Source of the DNA: Streptomonospora mangrovi
GTDB taxonomy: Bacteria; Actinomycetota; Actinomycetes; Streptosporangiales; Streptosporangiaceae
Direction of reading: 5' to 3'
Assembly (NCBI RefSeq): GCF_027604915.1
Contig: NZ_JAJAQC010000004.1
Coordinates: 1 to 64,000 of the forward strand
DNA length: 64,000 bases
The notes under the pieces were generated by a model, which made no database searches, was not told where the DNA came from, and saw nothing but the letters and a program-made list of their open reading frames with translations. A program made the translations under genes and the position numbers. Of this stretch, positions 1-8,265 are shown piece after piece. The stretch's first letter is position 1. Every line of letters begins with the position of its first letter.

Positions 1-11
1 TCTCCAACGGC

Positions 12-87
12 GCCTTTCGGGCCCGGTGACACCACCCCCCAGGTCATTGGTTCGACAGGGGGGAACAGTCATGCCGGGCCCGAAGGC
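12..87. other. Nested stem-loop at the window edge
   Basis: Bases 12-26 (GCCTTTCGGGCCCGG) pair with 74-87 (CCGGGCCCGAAGGC) with one bulged T. Inside them six C (35-40) face six G (58-63). This is a strong nested hairpin of about 76 nt downstream of whatever gene lies to the left. It could be a factor-independent terminator or a structured RNA; no T-run follows. Confidence 0.5.
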
Positions 88-161
88 CAGCGGCCCTCTT
101 GCAGGACCGCGAAGAAGATAACGGGGGAGCGGGGCGCGGCCGGGGCGGGCGGGCGCCGTGC

Positions 162-761
162 TCAGTCGCGGGTGCGGGCGCGGTGGGCGGCGACCTTGTG
201 CCGGTTGCCGCAGCGCTCCATCGAGCACCACCGGCGGCTGCCCGGCCGGGAGGTGTCCAGGAACAGCAGGCGGCAGTCGCTGGCGGCGCACTCGCGCACG
301 CGCTCGGCGCGGGCCGAGGCCACCACGTCGATGGCGTCGCGCGCCAGCGCCCCCAGCACCTGGGTGCCGCTGATGGGCAGCTCCCAGGCGCGGGCGCGGG
401 TGGCGGGGTCGATGCGCGGGCGGGGCGCGGCCCCGGCGGCGTCGTTGAGCGCGCGCAGGTGCTCGGGCCGCGCGGGGAGGTCGGCGGCCAGGTCGCGCGC
501 CAGGGGGTGCAGGGTGTCGCGCAGCCGCTTGACCTCGCGCAGCTCCATGGGGCTGATGCGCAGGTGGGCGGGCACCAGGCGCACCGGCGCGCCCAGGCGG
601 CTGCGCGGCAGCCAGGCGGCGAGGTCGGCCGGGGCGTGCAGGATCTCGAAGCGCTCGTAGGGGCCGGGGCCGCCGGTGAGCAGGATCTCCAGGAACAGGG
701 TTCCGGCGTCGAAGCGGTAACGCGCACCGTCGGAGGAGGTGAGGAGTATGCCGGCGGCCAT
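162..761 (-). CDS. CGNR zinc-finger (ABATE-domain) putative transcription regulator
   Basis: A 199-aa protein with the two-part layout of the actinobacterial CGNR family. The N-terminal ABATE-like region (about 10-140) is a presumed ligand- or stress-binding domain. The C-terminal zinc finger has C158-x4-C163 and C179-x4-C184 followed directly by the diagnostic G-N-R. Family members are presumed DNA-binding regulators. The ATG at 761 lies about 7 nt from a good -10 hexamer, so the message is probably leaderless. It is divergent from the SRPBCC gene at 843, with 81 bp between them. The family call is firm; the regulated genes are unknown. Confidence 0.9.
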   Translation of the reverse strand: MAAGILLTSSDGARYRFDAGTLFLEILLTGGPGPYERFEILHAPADLAAWLPRSRLGAPVRLVPAHLRISPMELREVKRLRDTLHPLARDLAADLPARPEHLRALNDAAGAAPRPRIDPATRARAWELPISGTQVLGALARDAIDVVASARAERVRECAASDCRLLFLDTSRPGSRRWCSMERCGNRHKVAAHRARTRD

Positions 762-767
762 GTAACC

Positions 768-795
768 ACTATAGTCGGTGTCGGTAACCGGTTAA
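768..795 (-). promoter_or_regulatory. Leaderless promoter of the CGNR gene with TAACCGGTTA palindrome
   Basis: On the minus strand TTAACC (790-795), a 16-nt spacer and TATAGT (768-773) form a plausible -35/-10 pair whose start point would fall on or next to the ATG at 761. The -35 region overlaps a perfect 10-bp palindrome TAACCGGTTA (785-794). GTAACC also occurs at 762-767 and 784-789. The site sits in the divergent gap and could serve both genes. Confidence 0.5.
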
Positions 796-842
796 GGCGG
801 TAGCGGGCGGCCGGCCCGGCCGCCGCAGGAGGGGAGGACGCC

Positions 843-1349
843 ATGGCGCCCGTGGGCAAGACGCGCGACGCGGGGTACCAGATCGGCGTGTCCACCACAC
901 TGGACGTGCCCGCGGAGGCGGTCCTGCGCGTGCTGGCGGGCGCGCGGGGCCAGGAGTGCTGGCTGGGCGCGGGCGCCCGCCTGGAACTGGAGGTGGGCGC
1001 CGCCTTCCGCGCCGCCGACGGCTCCACCGGCGAGGTGCGGGGACTGGGCCGCGGCGAGCGGATCCGGGTGCGCCGCCACTGGCCCGACGGGCGCTGGACC
1101 ACCCAGCAGGTCGCCGTGGGGCGGCGCGGGGCGCGCACGGTCATGGTGCTGCACGAGGAGGGGCTGGCCTCGGGCGAGGAGCGCGAACTGCGCCGCGACC
1201 ACTGGCGGGCGGTGGCCCGGGAACTGGTGCGCCTGGCCGAGAAGGAGGCGGCGCGGGGGGCGGGGACTGAAGAGTGCGGGCCGGTGCGGCGGTCGCCTCA
1301 CGGCGCAGGGCACAACGCGGCTCCATGGTCCGCCCGCGAAGCCGGGTGA
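843..1349 (+). CDS. SRPBCC (AHSA1-like) domain protein
   Basis: 168 aa. The pattern of START-like SRPBCC/AHSA1 proteins is visible: an N-terminal strand (VSTTLDVPAEAV, about 16-27), a region rich in G/E turns (VGAAFRAADGSTGEVRGL, 51-68), then a basic W-rich strand (IRVRRHWPDGRWTTQ), and a C-terminal helix (RDHWRAVARELVRLAEKEA). SRPBCC folds hold a hydrophobic ligand. Several stand-alone actinobacterial members sit beside regulators, as here. The ATG follows a strong purine-rich ribosome site (AGGAGGGGAGGACGCC). The last 30 residues look unstructured. The ligand is unknown. Confidence 0.8.
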   Translation: MAPVGKTRDAGYQIGVSTTLDVPAEAVLRVLAGARGQECWLGAGARLELEVGAAFRAADGSTGEVRGLGRGERIRVRRHWPDGRWTTQQVAVGRRGARTVMVLHEEGLASGEERELRRDHWRAVARELVRLAEKEAARGAGTEECGPVRRSPHGAGHNAAPWSAREAG

Positions 1350-1566
1350 CCCGGCCGCGCGGACGCGGTATTCCGCGAAGGCGATATGTGGAGCCCGGGG
1401 GACACTTCTACCGCACCGGCCCGCACCCCGCACAACACCCCGCCGACCGGCCATTATTCCCGCGCGCGCCGGGAAGTCGCCCGAGTCCGGCCGGGGCGGC
1501 CGCGCGGCCGTGGGGTGCGGATCCGCGCGGAATTCGCGAGACTCGCGGTCTCCGGTTTCCCGTGCA

Positions 1567-2025
1567 ATGCCGCAACCTGTGATGATTCACAGTGTGTGGC
1601 GTGAACTGATCCGTGAACTGTACCCGGAGGCCGAACCGGCCGACCCGGCAGAAGAGGCCGCCATCGCCGAGATCGAGAAGGCGCTGGCCCTGCCGCTGCC
1701 CTTCGAACTGGCCTCCCTGCTGCGCGAGTGCGACGGGGTGTACAACGAGTACGGCGACGCGGTGGTGTGGACCGCCGAGCGGCTGGTGGAGGACAACCTC
1801 GCCATGCGCGGCGAGCCCGACTACCTGGAGCTGTACGCCCCCTTCGACGAGATGATCTTCTTCGGCGACTCCGACATGGGGCCGCAGTTCGCCTACGTCC
1901 ACACCGACTACGGCCCCGGGATCGTGGTGTGGGACCACGAGACCGACCGCCGCCGCCTGGTCGCGGTCTCCCTGCGCGACTACCTGGTGCGCTGCCTGAC
2001 CCAGGGCAACGGCTGGTTCCGCTAG
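1567..2025 (+). CDS. SMI1/KNR4 family protein
   Basis: 152 aa from ATG 1567 (a second in-frame ATG is at 1582). Acidic residues and the pattern AEIEKALALPLPFELASLLRE, then DGVYNEYGDAVVWTAERLVEDN, match the SMI1/KNR4 (SUKH) fold, including the W-strand (GIVVWDHETD) near the C-terminus. In bacteria SUKH proteins are often immunity proteins for contact-dependent or polymorphic toxins, but no toxin gene is adjacent, so an orphan immunity or housekeeping role cannot be told apart. No Shine-Dalgarno is visible. The preceding 217 bp (1350-1566) hold no other recognisable gene. Confidence 0.85.
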   Translation: MPQPVMIHSVWRELIRELYPEAEPADPAEEAAIAEIEKALALPLPFELASLLRECDGVYNEYGDAVVWTAERLVEDNLAMRGEPDYLELYAPFDEMIFFGDSDMGPQFAYVHTDYGPGIVVWDHETDRRRLVAVSLRDYLVRCLTQGNGWFR

Positions 2026-2085
2026 CCGCGCCGCCCCGCCCGCGCCCGCGCGCACCGTGCCCGGGCGCCCGCTCTCACGGAATCG

Positions 2086-2117
2086 GTTTGACCTGCGACT
2101 TTGTGCTATTTTGCGAA
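2086..2117 (+). promoter_or_regulatory. Candidate promoter upstream of def
   Basis: A short AT-richer patch in otherwise very GC-rich DNA contains TTTGACC and, 13-14 nt later, TATTTT, about 70 nt before the def start. The spacing is shorter than the usual 16-18 nt, so the hexamers are only suggestive. Confidence 0.3.
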
Positions 2118-2184
2118 GGCCGCCCCGCGCAGCCGGGGCACCACAGCACACCGCAGCCCCACCAAGAGCGAGAATCCCAAGACC

Positions 2185-2889
2185 ATGCCTGAGCCCTCCA
2201 CCCCCCAGGAGCCCGCCGACCAGCGCGTGCGCGTCCAGGGCCACCCCGTCGACTCCTTCCCCGAGATGGCCCCCGAGGCCCTGCGCGGGCGGGCGCGCGC
2301 CATCACGGTCGTGGGCGAGGAGGTGCTGCACCGGCGCAACCGCGACGTCGCCCTCGAGCAGTTCGGCACCCCCGAGTTGGCCGCGCTCGTGGACGACATG
2401 TTCGCCACCATGTACGTCGCCGAGGGCGTGGGGCTGGCCGGCAACCAGGTCGGCGTGGACCTGCGGCTGTTCGTCTACGACTGCCACGACGACGACGGCG
2501 TGCGCCATGTGGGCCACGTGTGCAACCCCGTGCTGGCCGAGCGCGACCCCGAGGACAGCCCCCTGGTGGTGGACAACGAGGGCTGCCTGTCGGTGCCCGG
2601 CCCCCACGCCGAGGTCCCCCGCGCCGAGTACGCCCGCGTCAGCGGGTTCGACCGCGACGGCAATGCCGTGGAGATCGACGGCACCGGCTACTTCGCCCGC
2701 TGCCTCCAGCACGAGACCGACCACACCCTGGGCCGCCTCTACATCGACCGCCTCGGCAAGCGCCCGCGCCGCAAGGTCCTCAAGCAGATGGAGGAGATGC
2801 GCGAGGACGTGTTCGCCCGCCGCGAGGCCAACGCCGCCAAGCTCGCCGAGCAGCAGGCCGCGGCCGGCGCCCCCACCGCCGAGTCCTGA
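2185..2889 (+). CDS. def: Peptide deformylase
   Basis: 234 aa. Removes the N-formyl group from nascent proteins in the cytosol using a metal ion. All three family motifs are present: GVGLAGNQVG (81-90), EGCLS (132-136; C134 is a metal ligand) and QHETDH (175-180; H176 and H180 are metal ligands, E177 is catalytic). The ~35-residue N-terminal extension and the charged C-terminal tail (about 190-234) make it longer than the ~170-aa minimal enzyme, a common actinobacterial form. ATG 2185 is chosen because the domain begins soon after it; upstream in-frame residues look non-coding. It converges on the methyltransferase gene at 2957. It may be one of several paralogues. Confidence 0.95.
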   Translation: MPEPSTPQEPADQRVRVQGHPVDSFPEMAPEALRGRARAITVVGEEVLHRRNRDVALEQFGTPELAALVDDMFATMYVAEGVGLAGNQVGVDLRLFVYDCHDDDGVRHVGHVCNPVLAERDPEDSPLVVDNEGCLSVPGPHAEVPRAEYARVSGFDRDGNAVEIDGTGYFARCLQHETDHTLGRLYIDRLGKRPRRKVLKQMEEMREDVFARREANAAKLAEQQAAAGAPTAES

Positions 2890-2956
2890 CACCGGCACCG
2901 CGACCGCCGCCGCGATGCCGGGCGGCGGCCGGTCCACCGGCCGGTCAGCCGCCCGG

Positions 2957-3733
2957 TCAGCGCCGGGCGGTGGCGATGTAGTAGTCGACCAGCCCCTCCT
3001 CATAGGCGCGCAGCCAGTTGCGGCTCCACACGTCGCGGTACTCGGTCCGGGCGATCCAGGCGTCGAAGCGGTGCCACACGCGCGGGCCGATGGACTCCGC
3101 GGCGACGTCGGTGAACCCGGCCGCGCGCAGCACGGCGGTGAAGTCGTCCACCGCCACCACCACGTCGACGCCGTTGCCGAAGGTCTCCAGCAGGGTCGTG
3201 GCGCGCGCCCGGGCGGACTCGGCGGTGAGGAAGAACACCGCCACCGCCAGCCGACCCCCGGGGCGCAGCACGCGGCGGGCCTCGGCGGCGAACGCCGGCA
3301 GGTCCTCGAAGTGCTGGGCGGCCTCGACGGAGTACACGGCGTCCAGGGCGGCCTCGGCCAGCGGCAGGCGGTCGGCGTCGGCCTGGACGAAGCGCAGCGG
3401 CGCCGCCGCGCCCGGTCGGGCCTGGGGCACCCGCTCGCGCGCCCGGCCCAACTGCTCGGCCGAGAGGTCAAGAGCCACCAGCGCGGCGGGGGAGAACTCG
3501 GCGGCCACCAGGGCGGCGCCCACCCCCAGCCCGCAGCCGACCTCGGCCGCGCGCTGCCCCGCACCCAGGTCCAGGCGGCGGGCGACCTGGCGGTACATCT
3601 CCTGCTGGCTGGCGGTGCGCTCGGCCACGGTGGGCGCGGAGTCGGGGCCGCCGGGCGGGTCGGCCCAGTAGCCGAAGTTGATGAAGCCGCCGGAGAACAG
3701 GGTCAGCGACGACAGGTCGTTGGCGCCGTACAT
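2957..3733 (-). CDS. Class I SAM-dependent methyltransferase
   Basis: 258 aa from ATG 3733. The Rossmann SAM-binding motif I is AEVGCGLGVGAAL (about 63-75), followed by the acidic motif LVALDLSAEQL, motif IV with DAVYSVEAAQHF, and LRPGGRLAVAVFF. The N-terminus FINFGYWAD and the helix TASQQEMYRQVARRL resemble small-molecule C- or O-methyltransferases of the UbiE/Gpp-methyltransferase group. The substrate cannot be told. No good ribosome site precedes the ATG; instead a large perfect hairpin ends about 7 nt upstream of it. An upstream start is possible, but those residues look like random Pro/Arg/Ala sequence. Confidence 0.85.
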   Translation of the reverse strand: MYGANDLSSLTLFSGGFINFGYWADPPGGPDSAPTVAERTASQQEMYRQVARRLDLGAGQRAAEVGCGLGVGAALVAAEFSPAALVALDLSAEQLGRARERVPQARPGAAAPLRFVQADADRLPLAEAALDAVYSVEAAQHFEDLPAFAAEARRVLRPGGRLAVAVFFLTAESARARATTLLETFGNGVDVVVAVDDFTAVLRAAGFTDVAAESIGPRVWHRFDAWIARTEYRDVWSRNWLRAYEEGLVDYYIATARR

Positions 3734-3739
3734 GGCGGA

Positions 3740-3772
3740 GCGCCGGGCGCGCCGATCGGCGGCGCCCGGCGC
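3740..3772 (-). promoter_or_regulatory. 33-nt perfect hairpin at the methyltransferase start
   Basis: GCGCCGGGCGC (3740-3750) and GCGCCCGGCGC (3762-3772) are perfect inverted arms around GCCGATCGGC, itself a palindrome. Read on the minus strand, it lies just before the ATG at 3733. It could terminate the YdcF-like message or mask the translation start. The rest of 3773-4006 holds nothing recognised. Confidence 0.45.
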
Positions 3773-4006
3773 CTGCCCGTCGGCGCGCGGAGGGTCGGGT
3801 TCCACGACAGGGGCTGTGCCCGTCCCCGCTCCGCCCGAAACCGCGCCCTGCGGGGTGGGGAGGAGTGCGGGAGAGGTGTGTGCGGCGGCCCTGGCCGCCA
3901 CGGGGGTCGGCGGGCTCGGCCGGCCGCTCCTGGCCGCCGCGTGCGCGGGGCGGAGGGGGCGCGTCCGAGGTGCGCCGCCCATGGCGGCCTGCGGACGCCC
4001 CCGGCC

Positions 4007-4741
4007 TCAGCGGGAAAGGGGGCGCACGGGTTCGCCGGGGACGAGGTGGTCGGTGAACCCGAGGGCGGCCAGGCGCTCGGCGGCCCGCCACGCCTCCTCG
4101 GGCACCTCGACGGGGGCGCTCCAGCCCCGGCCGGCGTAGACCGCCAGGCGTTGCAGGTCGCCCACCAGGAAGTGCACCAGCTCCTCGGCGGTGTGCTCGG
4201 GGTCGGCGCAGTAGCCGGTGTAGCCGCCGCCGAAGCAGGCGAAGGTCCAGTCCGCCGAGGGCCAGTGCACGGCGGCGGTGGCCAGCGCCCGCTGGGCCAT
4301 GTAGGGCTTGGCGGTGACCACGGCCCGCCGCACCGGGATCCCGGCCGCCTCCACCAGGGCGCGGCTGCGGGTGAAGTTCTCCCCGGTGTTGGTGGCGCCG
4401 GTCTCCAGCAACAGCGCGGAGTCGGGGATGGGCGCGGCGGCGCGGGCGGCGTCGGCGAACACGTGGGCCTCGGAACGCTCCCAGCGCGGGGCGCGCCCGT
4501 CGCCGCCGGTGCGCCGCCCCCGGTCGCCGGAGATCACCACGAGCGGGGCCACCCCCTGCCGCCACATCCGCGCGGCGTGTCCGGCCACCCGCACGTCGTG
4601 GCTGCCCAGCACCAGGATGAGGTCGTTGCCCGCGCCGGGCACCGGATCGCACACCGGCCGGGTGTGGAAGTCCCACAGCACCCGCGCCAGGGCGTGCACC
4701 TCGCCGCCTAGTTCCTCCAGGTTTTCCAGCACCTCGCTCAC
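4007..4741 (-). CDS. YdcF/DUF218-like protein
   Basis: 244 aa from GTG 4741. The DUF218 pattern is present: DLILVLGSHDVRVAGHAARM with a central LVVISGDRGRR, the E-rich ERSEAHVFADAA, the conserved TGATNTGENF (about 140-149), then RRAVVTAKPYMAQRALAT. DUF218 proteins include YdcF (binds S-adenosylmethionine) and SanA/ElyC envelope proteins. This one has no membrane segment, so it is the soluble YdcF type. It lies 273 bp upstream of the methyltransferase on the same strand. A link through SAM is possible but unproven. The gene-free DNA to its right leads into the repeat element. Confidence 0.85.
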   Translation of the reverse strand: MSEVLENLEELGGEVHALARVLWDFHTRPVCDPVPGAGNDLILVLGSHDVRVAGHAARMWRQGVAPLVVISGDRGRRTGGDGRAPRWERSEAHVFADAARAAAPIPDSALLLETGATNTGENFTRSRALVEAAGIPVRRAVVTAKPYMAQRALATAAVHWPSADWTFACFGGGYTGYCADPEHTAEELVHFLVGDLQRLAVYAGRGWSAPVEVPEEAWRAAERLAALGFTDHLVPGEPVRPLSR

Positions 4742-4922
4742 GCCCGCCAGCCTAGATCTTCGAGGGGGGTTCGGTGGCCTTCGGGGCGGGCGGCCACCGG
4801 GCCGCTTGGGGGTGGTTGAGGCGGGCAACGAAGCGGCGGCGGGTGGTCCGGGCGGGCGGGTCCGGCGCGGCTTGGTGGCGGCCGCCCGCGCGAGTACGGC
4901 CTCAAGGTGAGGAGGGTGTCGG

Positions 4923-5322
4923 GGCTCCTGGCCGCTGGTCTCGCCGTTCCTCTGCGGTTGGGCGAGACCGCCTCATTCCCGAACCGGACAAGAGGGGCGC
5001 CGGGTGCCTGAAATCTCACATGGTAAGACGAAAACGGCCCCCTTTCACCACGAGATGCGCCTACGGATCGCCAGGGCGAAGGAGAAGGCACTTTCGTCGC
5101 CCTTGGAAACGGAGAGGGGGACAAAAGGGTACGGCGGGCACTTCGATCGTCTCACCATGCGGACGCTTTGGCCCTCATGGGGCCACTTCGGTGCAGTCAT
5201 GGCCCATTCTGTAAGCGACAAACAGGGCAAAACATCATGAAACGCCGCGCCGAGTCCAGACGAGATGCGGATTCGCCCCGCCCACCCGCTCCGCCGAGCC
5301 ACCTGAACGCGGAAACGGCCAT
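4923..5322 (+). repeat. Dispersed ~400-bp intergenic element, copy A
   Basis: This segment aligns along its whole length with the reverse complement of 25434-25830. The two edges are nearly identical: 38 of 40 bases at 4923-4962 versus 25791-25830, and 34 of 36 at 5239-5274 versus 25480-25515. Between them single-base indels break every reading frame, so conservation is at the nucleotide level. Near one edge copy A has a hairpin with 9-bp arms, GGTCTCGCC (4937-4945) and GGCGAGACC (4961-4969). The element is AT-richer than its surroundings. No transposase, terminal repeat or known RNA family is recognised. The DNA from 4742 to 4922 shows nothing. Confidence 0.8.
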
Positions 5323-5690
5323 CGGCGCCGCCGCGCCCGTCGCGTCGCCGCCTCGGCCGTCCACCCTGGGTACCGATGGCCGCCCCGCCGGACCACCCGC
5401 CGCCGTCGCCGCCCCGTTGCCACCTCGCCCATCCGCCCGGCTGGTCGGTGGCCGCACGCGCGGACCCGCGTCCCGCCTCGGCGCCCCGTCGCCCCCTCAC
5501 CATCCGCCCAGGTGATCGGTGAACGCATGCCCGGACTCCCGCTTCGCGTCGGCGCCCCGTCGCCACCCCACCCATCCGCGGTGGTCGCGGCCCCGGACCC
5601 CCCTCGCATCGGTGCTCCGTCACCACCCTCGCCACTTGCCCAGGCGACCGCTGAACGCACGCCAAGACCAGGGCGCCGGGCGCCGCATTC
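5323..5690. repeat. Degenerate ~72-bp GC-rich repeat array next to element A
   Basis: The core CCCCGTNGCC followed by CATCCGCC-like sequence recurs at about 5412, 5484, 5555 and 5615 (spacings 72, 71 and 60). The units have diverged, so this is not a CRISPR array (no constant repeat, no unique spacers). A related array abuts element copy B. On the minus strand the period keeps a reading frame rich in G, D, E, A and R, but no confident gene is seen. Bases 5691-5801 hold only the leader of the exonuclease gene. Confidence 0.6.
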
Positions 5691-5801
5691 GCGGCGCCTT
5701 CGCCGGTTTCGGCCCGGACGGTGGGGCGGCGGCGGTAGTCTGCCTGCTGCGGTGCGGCGCCGAGTCGTGGCGGCCGCGCGGTAGGAGAGGGGGCGCATCC
5801 G

Positions 5802-6761
5802 ATGAGCCGGGCCTGGACCGCCGTGGACTTCGAGACCGCCAACCCCGACCGTGGCAGCGTGTGCGCCGTGGGGCTGGTGCGGGTGGTCGACGGCGCGGTC
5901 GTGGAGCGCTACTCCACCCTGGTGCGCCCGCCCGAGCCGGTGCGGTTCTTCTCGGCCCGCCACACCGCCATCCACGGCATCACCGCCGCCGACGTCGCCC
6001 AGGCGCCGCAGTGGCCCGAGGTGCTGGAGCGAATCACCGCCGTGGCCGGCGACGACCCGCTGGTGGCCCACAACGCCGCCTTCGACGTGGGCGTGCTGCG
6101 CGCGGCCTGTGCCCACACCGGGCTGGCCCGCCCCGCGATCTCCTACGCGTGCACGCTGGCGCTGGCCCGGCGCGCCTGGGCCGAGCTGCCCGACCACCGG
6201 CTGCCGACCGTGTGCGGGCGCATCGGCTGGGACATGGCCGGGCGCCACCACCGCGCCGACGCCGACGCCGAGGCCGCCGCCCGCATCGTGCTGGCCGCCA
6301 TGGAGGCCACCGCCGCCGCGTCCCTCAGCGCGCTGGCGGCGGCGCTGAGCTGGCCGCTGACCCGGCTGGCCGGCGGCCTGGACCCCCGTCCGGCCGCCAC
6401 CGGTGGCGCGGCCCGCCCCGGCGACCGGTTCGCCGCCTGGCAGGAGGCGGCGCGCGCCGAACTGCCCGAGGCCGACCCCGACGCCGACCCCTCCGGCCCT
6501 TTCTACGGCCGCACCGTGTGCATCAGCGGCGACCTCGACGGCATCCCCAAGCCCGACGCCTGGCGGCGCATCGCCGAGGCCGGCGGGCACCCGGCCAAGA
6601 ACGTCACCCGCGCCACCGACGTGCTGGTGGTGGCCGACTCCACCACGAGCGCGCCTACCGCCAAGCAGCGCCGCGCCGAGGACTACCGCGCCCGGGGCCA
6701 GGCCATCGAGATCATCGGCGAGCGCGAGTTCACCGCCCGCCTGGCCCTGGCCGGCGGCTGA
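5802..6761 (+). CDS. DnaQ-like 3'-5' exonuclease with C-terminal BRCT domain
   Basis: 319 aa. Residues 1-170 form a DEDDh exonuclease: VDFETAN supplies the first D/E pair (8-14), LVAHNAAFDVGVL the second motif, and H-R-A-D-A-D (about 147-152) the last His/Asp motif. A linker leads to a BRCT domain (about 235-315; GRTVCISGDLDGIPK, then LVVADSTTSAPTAKQRRAEDY), as in the C-terminal part of NAD-dependent ligases. Such proteins trim DNA 3' ends in repair or proofreading. A clear ribosome site (GGAGAGGGGG) precedes the ATG. Confidence 0.92.
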   Translation: MSRAWTAVDFETANPDRGSVCAVGLVRVVDGAVVERYSTLVRPPEPVRFFSARHTAIHGITAADVAQAPQWPEVLERITAVAGDDPLVAHNAAFDVGVLRAACAHTGLARPAISYACTLALARRAWAELPDHRLPTVCGRIGWDMAGRHHRADADAEAAARIVLAAMEATAAASLSALAAALSWPLTRLAGGLDPRPAATGGAARPGDRFAAWQEAARAELPEADPDADPSGPFYGRTVCISGDLDGIPKPDAWRRIAEAGGHPAKNVTRATDVLVVADSTTSAPTAKQRRAEDYRARGQAIEIIGEREFTARLALAGG

Positions 6762-6817
6762 GCCGCACCGCGCCCCGTCCCGTCCTCTCCCACTCCCCGC
6801 CCGCCGCCCCCGGGACC

Positions 6818-6846
6818 GCCGTCCAACGCCCCGGGCGGCGTGTTTG
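6818..6846. terminator. Possible bidirectional terminator region
   Basis: GC-rich inverted sequence (CGCC to GGCG around 6818-6842) followed by GTGTTT lies between the convergent exonuclease and exporter genes. A second small hairpin, TGCCG-CTT-CGGCA, lies at 6905-6917 before CCTTTT. Both are weak. The rest of the 310-bp gap 6762-7071 shows nothing else. Confidence 0.3.
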
Positions 6847-7071
6847 CACGCGGCCGGCGAGGGGTAGAGCACAGGCGCTCCGCCGGGTCGCGCGACCGGG
6901 CCAATGCCGCTTCGGCAGCGCCTTTTCCATGCCTGCGAGGGTGCCACTGCCCTCGATTGGCCCTTGTCTGGCCCTGGTTTCGGCTCTCCGTCGCCCCGAC
7001 GCGGCCGACCACCCCCCAGTTCCGGGCGTCGTTCAGGCCGGCGGCCGGCAGGTCGCGGACGTCCCGAAGGG

Positions 7072-8265
7072 TCAGCCGGATTTGGGAGTCGGCTCCCCGG
7101 CCGGTGCGGCGGCGCGGCGGGCCGCCCTGCGGTCGCCCGCGGCCGAGGCCGCCACCAGGAGCAGGCCCACCACCCCCAGCCCGGCGCCGAGCAGGCTGGG
7201 CGCGGCGAACCCGTAGCCCGCGGCGATGACCAGCCCGCCCAGCCAGGCGCCGCTGGCGTTTGCGAAGTTGAGCGCGGAGTGGTTGAGGGCGGCCGCCAGC
7301 GAGGGGGCGTCCTCGGCCTTGTCCATCAGCCGCGTCTGCAACGACGGCACCAGGGCGCTGCTGGTGAAGCCCAGCAGGAACACCATGGCCACCGCGCCCA
7401 CCGGCGAGGCCGCCAGCAGGTGCAGCAGGAGCAGCGCCAGCGTCATGGCGCCCATGGCCAGGTACATGGTGGGCATCAGCGCGCGGTCGGCCGCCCGGCC
7501 CCCGGCCAGGGTGCCGCAGGTCATGCCCACGCCGTAGAGGGCCAGCACGTAGGGCACCGCGCCCAGCGGCAGGCCGGCGACCTCGGTCATCATGGGGGAG
7601 ATGTAGCTGTAGGAGGCGAACATGCCGCCGAACCCCAGCGCGCCCACCGCCAGCGCCAGCCACACCTGGCCGCGCGCCAGCGCCCCGAACTCCGAGCGCA
7701 TGGAGGCCCCCGGCCGGGGCCGCTGGTTGGGCACCAGCAGGGCGATGGCGATCACGGTGAGCACGCCCACCCCGGCCACCAGGGCGAACGCGGCGCGCCA
7801 GCCGAACTCCTGGGCGGCCATCGTGCCCAGCGGCACGCCCACGATGTTGGCCACGGTCAGCCCGGCGATCATCAGCGCGACCGCCTGGGAGCGCTTGTTG
7901 AACGGCACCAGCGCCGCCGACAGCACCGCGCCGACCCCGAAGAACGTGCCGTGGGGCAGGGCGGTGGCCACGCGGGCGGCCAGCAGCAGCCCGAAGTTGG
8001 GCGCCAGCGCCGAGGCGAGGTTGCCCAGGGTGAACATGGCGGCCAGCCCGATGAGCAGGTGCTTGCGGTCGACGCGGGCGCTGAGCGGCGCCAGCAGCGG
8101 GGCGCCCACCACCACGCCCAGGGCGTAGCAGGAGATGACGTATCCGGCGGTGGGGATGGAGACCCCGAAGGCGTCGGCGACGTTGGGCAGAATGCCCATC
8201 GCGACGAATTCGGTGGTTCCTATGCAAAAGGCGCCGACGGCCAGAGCGAGCAGGGCGATGGGCAC
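7072..8265 (-). CDS. MFS exporter, DHA1 family
   Basis: 397 aa from GTG 8265, chosen because AGGAC lies 7 nt upstream and the protein then begins MPIALLALAVGAFCIGTTEF, as in the AraJ/YdhP/chloramphenicol-exporter group of drug:H+ antiporters. Twelve hydrophobic segments are visible, with LSARVDRKHLL as the motif-A loop between TM2 and TM3 and RVATALPHGTFFGVGAVLS in TM4. The family exports arabinose-like sugars, purines or drugs; the substrate is unknown. It is divergent from a VOC-family gene with a 17-bp palindrome between them. It converges on the exonuclease gene. Confidence 0.9.
   Translation of the reverse strand: MPIALLALAVGAFCIGTTEFVAMGILPNVADAFGVSIPTAGYVISCYALGVVVGAPLLAPLSARVDRKHLLIGLAAMFTLGNLASALAPNFGLLLAARVATALPHGTFFGVGAVLSAALVPFNKRSQAVALMIAGLTVANIVGVPLGTMAAQEFGWRAAFALVAGVGVLTVIAIALLVPNQRPRPGASMRSEFGALARGQVWLALAVGALGFGGMFASYSYISPMMTEVAGLPLGAVPYVLALYGVGMTCGTLAGGRAADRALMPTMYLAMGAMTLALLLLHLLAASPVGAVAMVFLLGFTSSALVPSLQTRLMDKAEDAPSLAAALNHSALNFANASGAWLGGLVIAAGYGFAAPSLLGAGLGVVGLLLVAASAAGDRRAARRAAAPAGEPTPKSG

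Noticed and set aside
40-63. GGTTCGA followed by a G-run, like a tRNA or tmRNA T-arm
   Set aside because: No acceptor stem, anticodon arm or tmRNA core fits around it, and the G-run pairs with the upstream C-run in a plain hairpin.
1408-3564. 718-codon open frame on the minus strand over def and its surroundings
   Set aside because: It is an antisense shadow of def and an out-of-frame reading of the methyltransferase gene; its composition is Gly/Val/His-rich with no domain.
5323-5690. CRISPR array
   Set aside because: Units are diverged along their whole length and there are no constant repeats with unique spacers and no cas genes.
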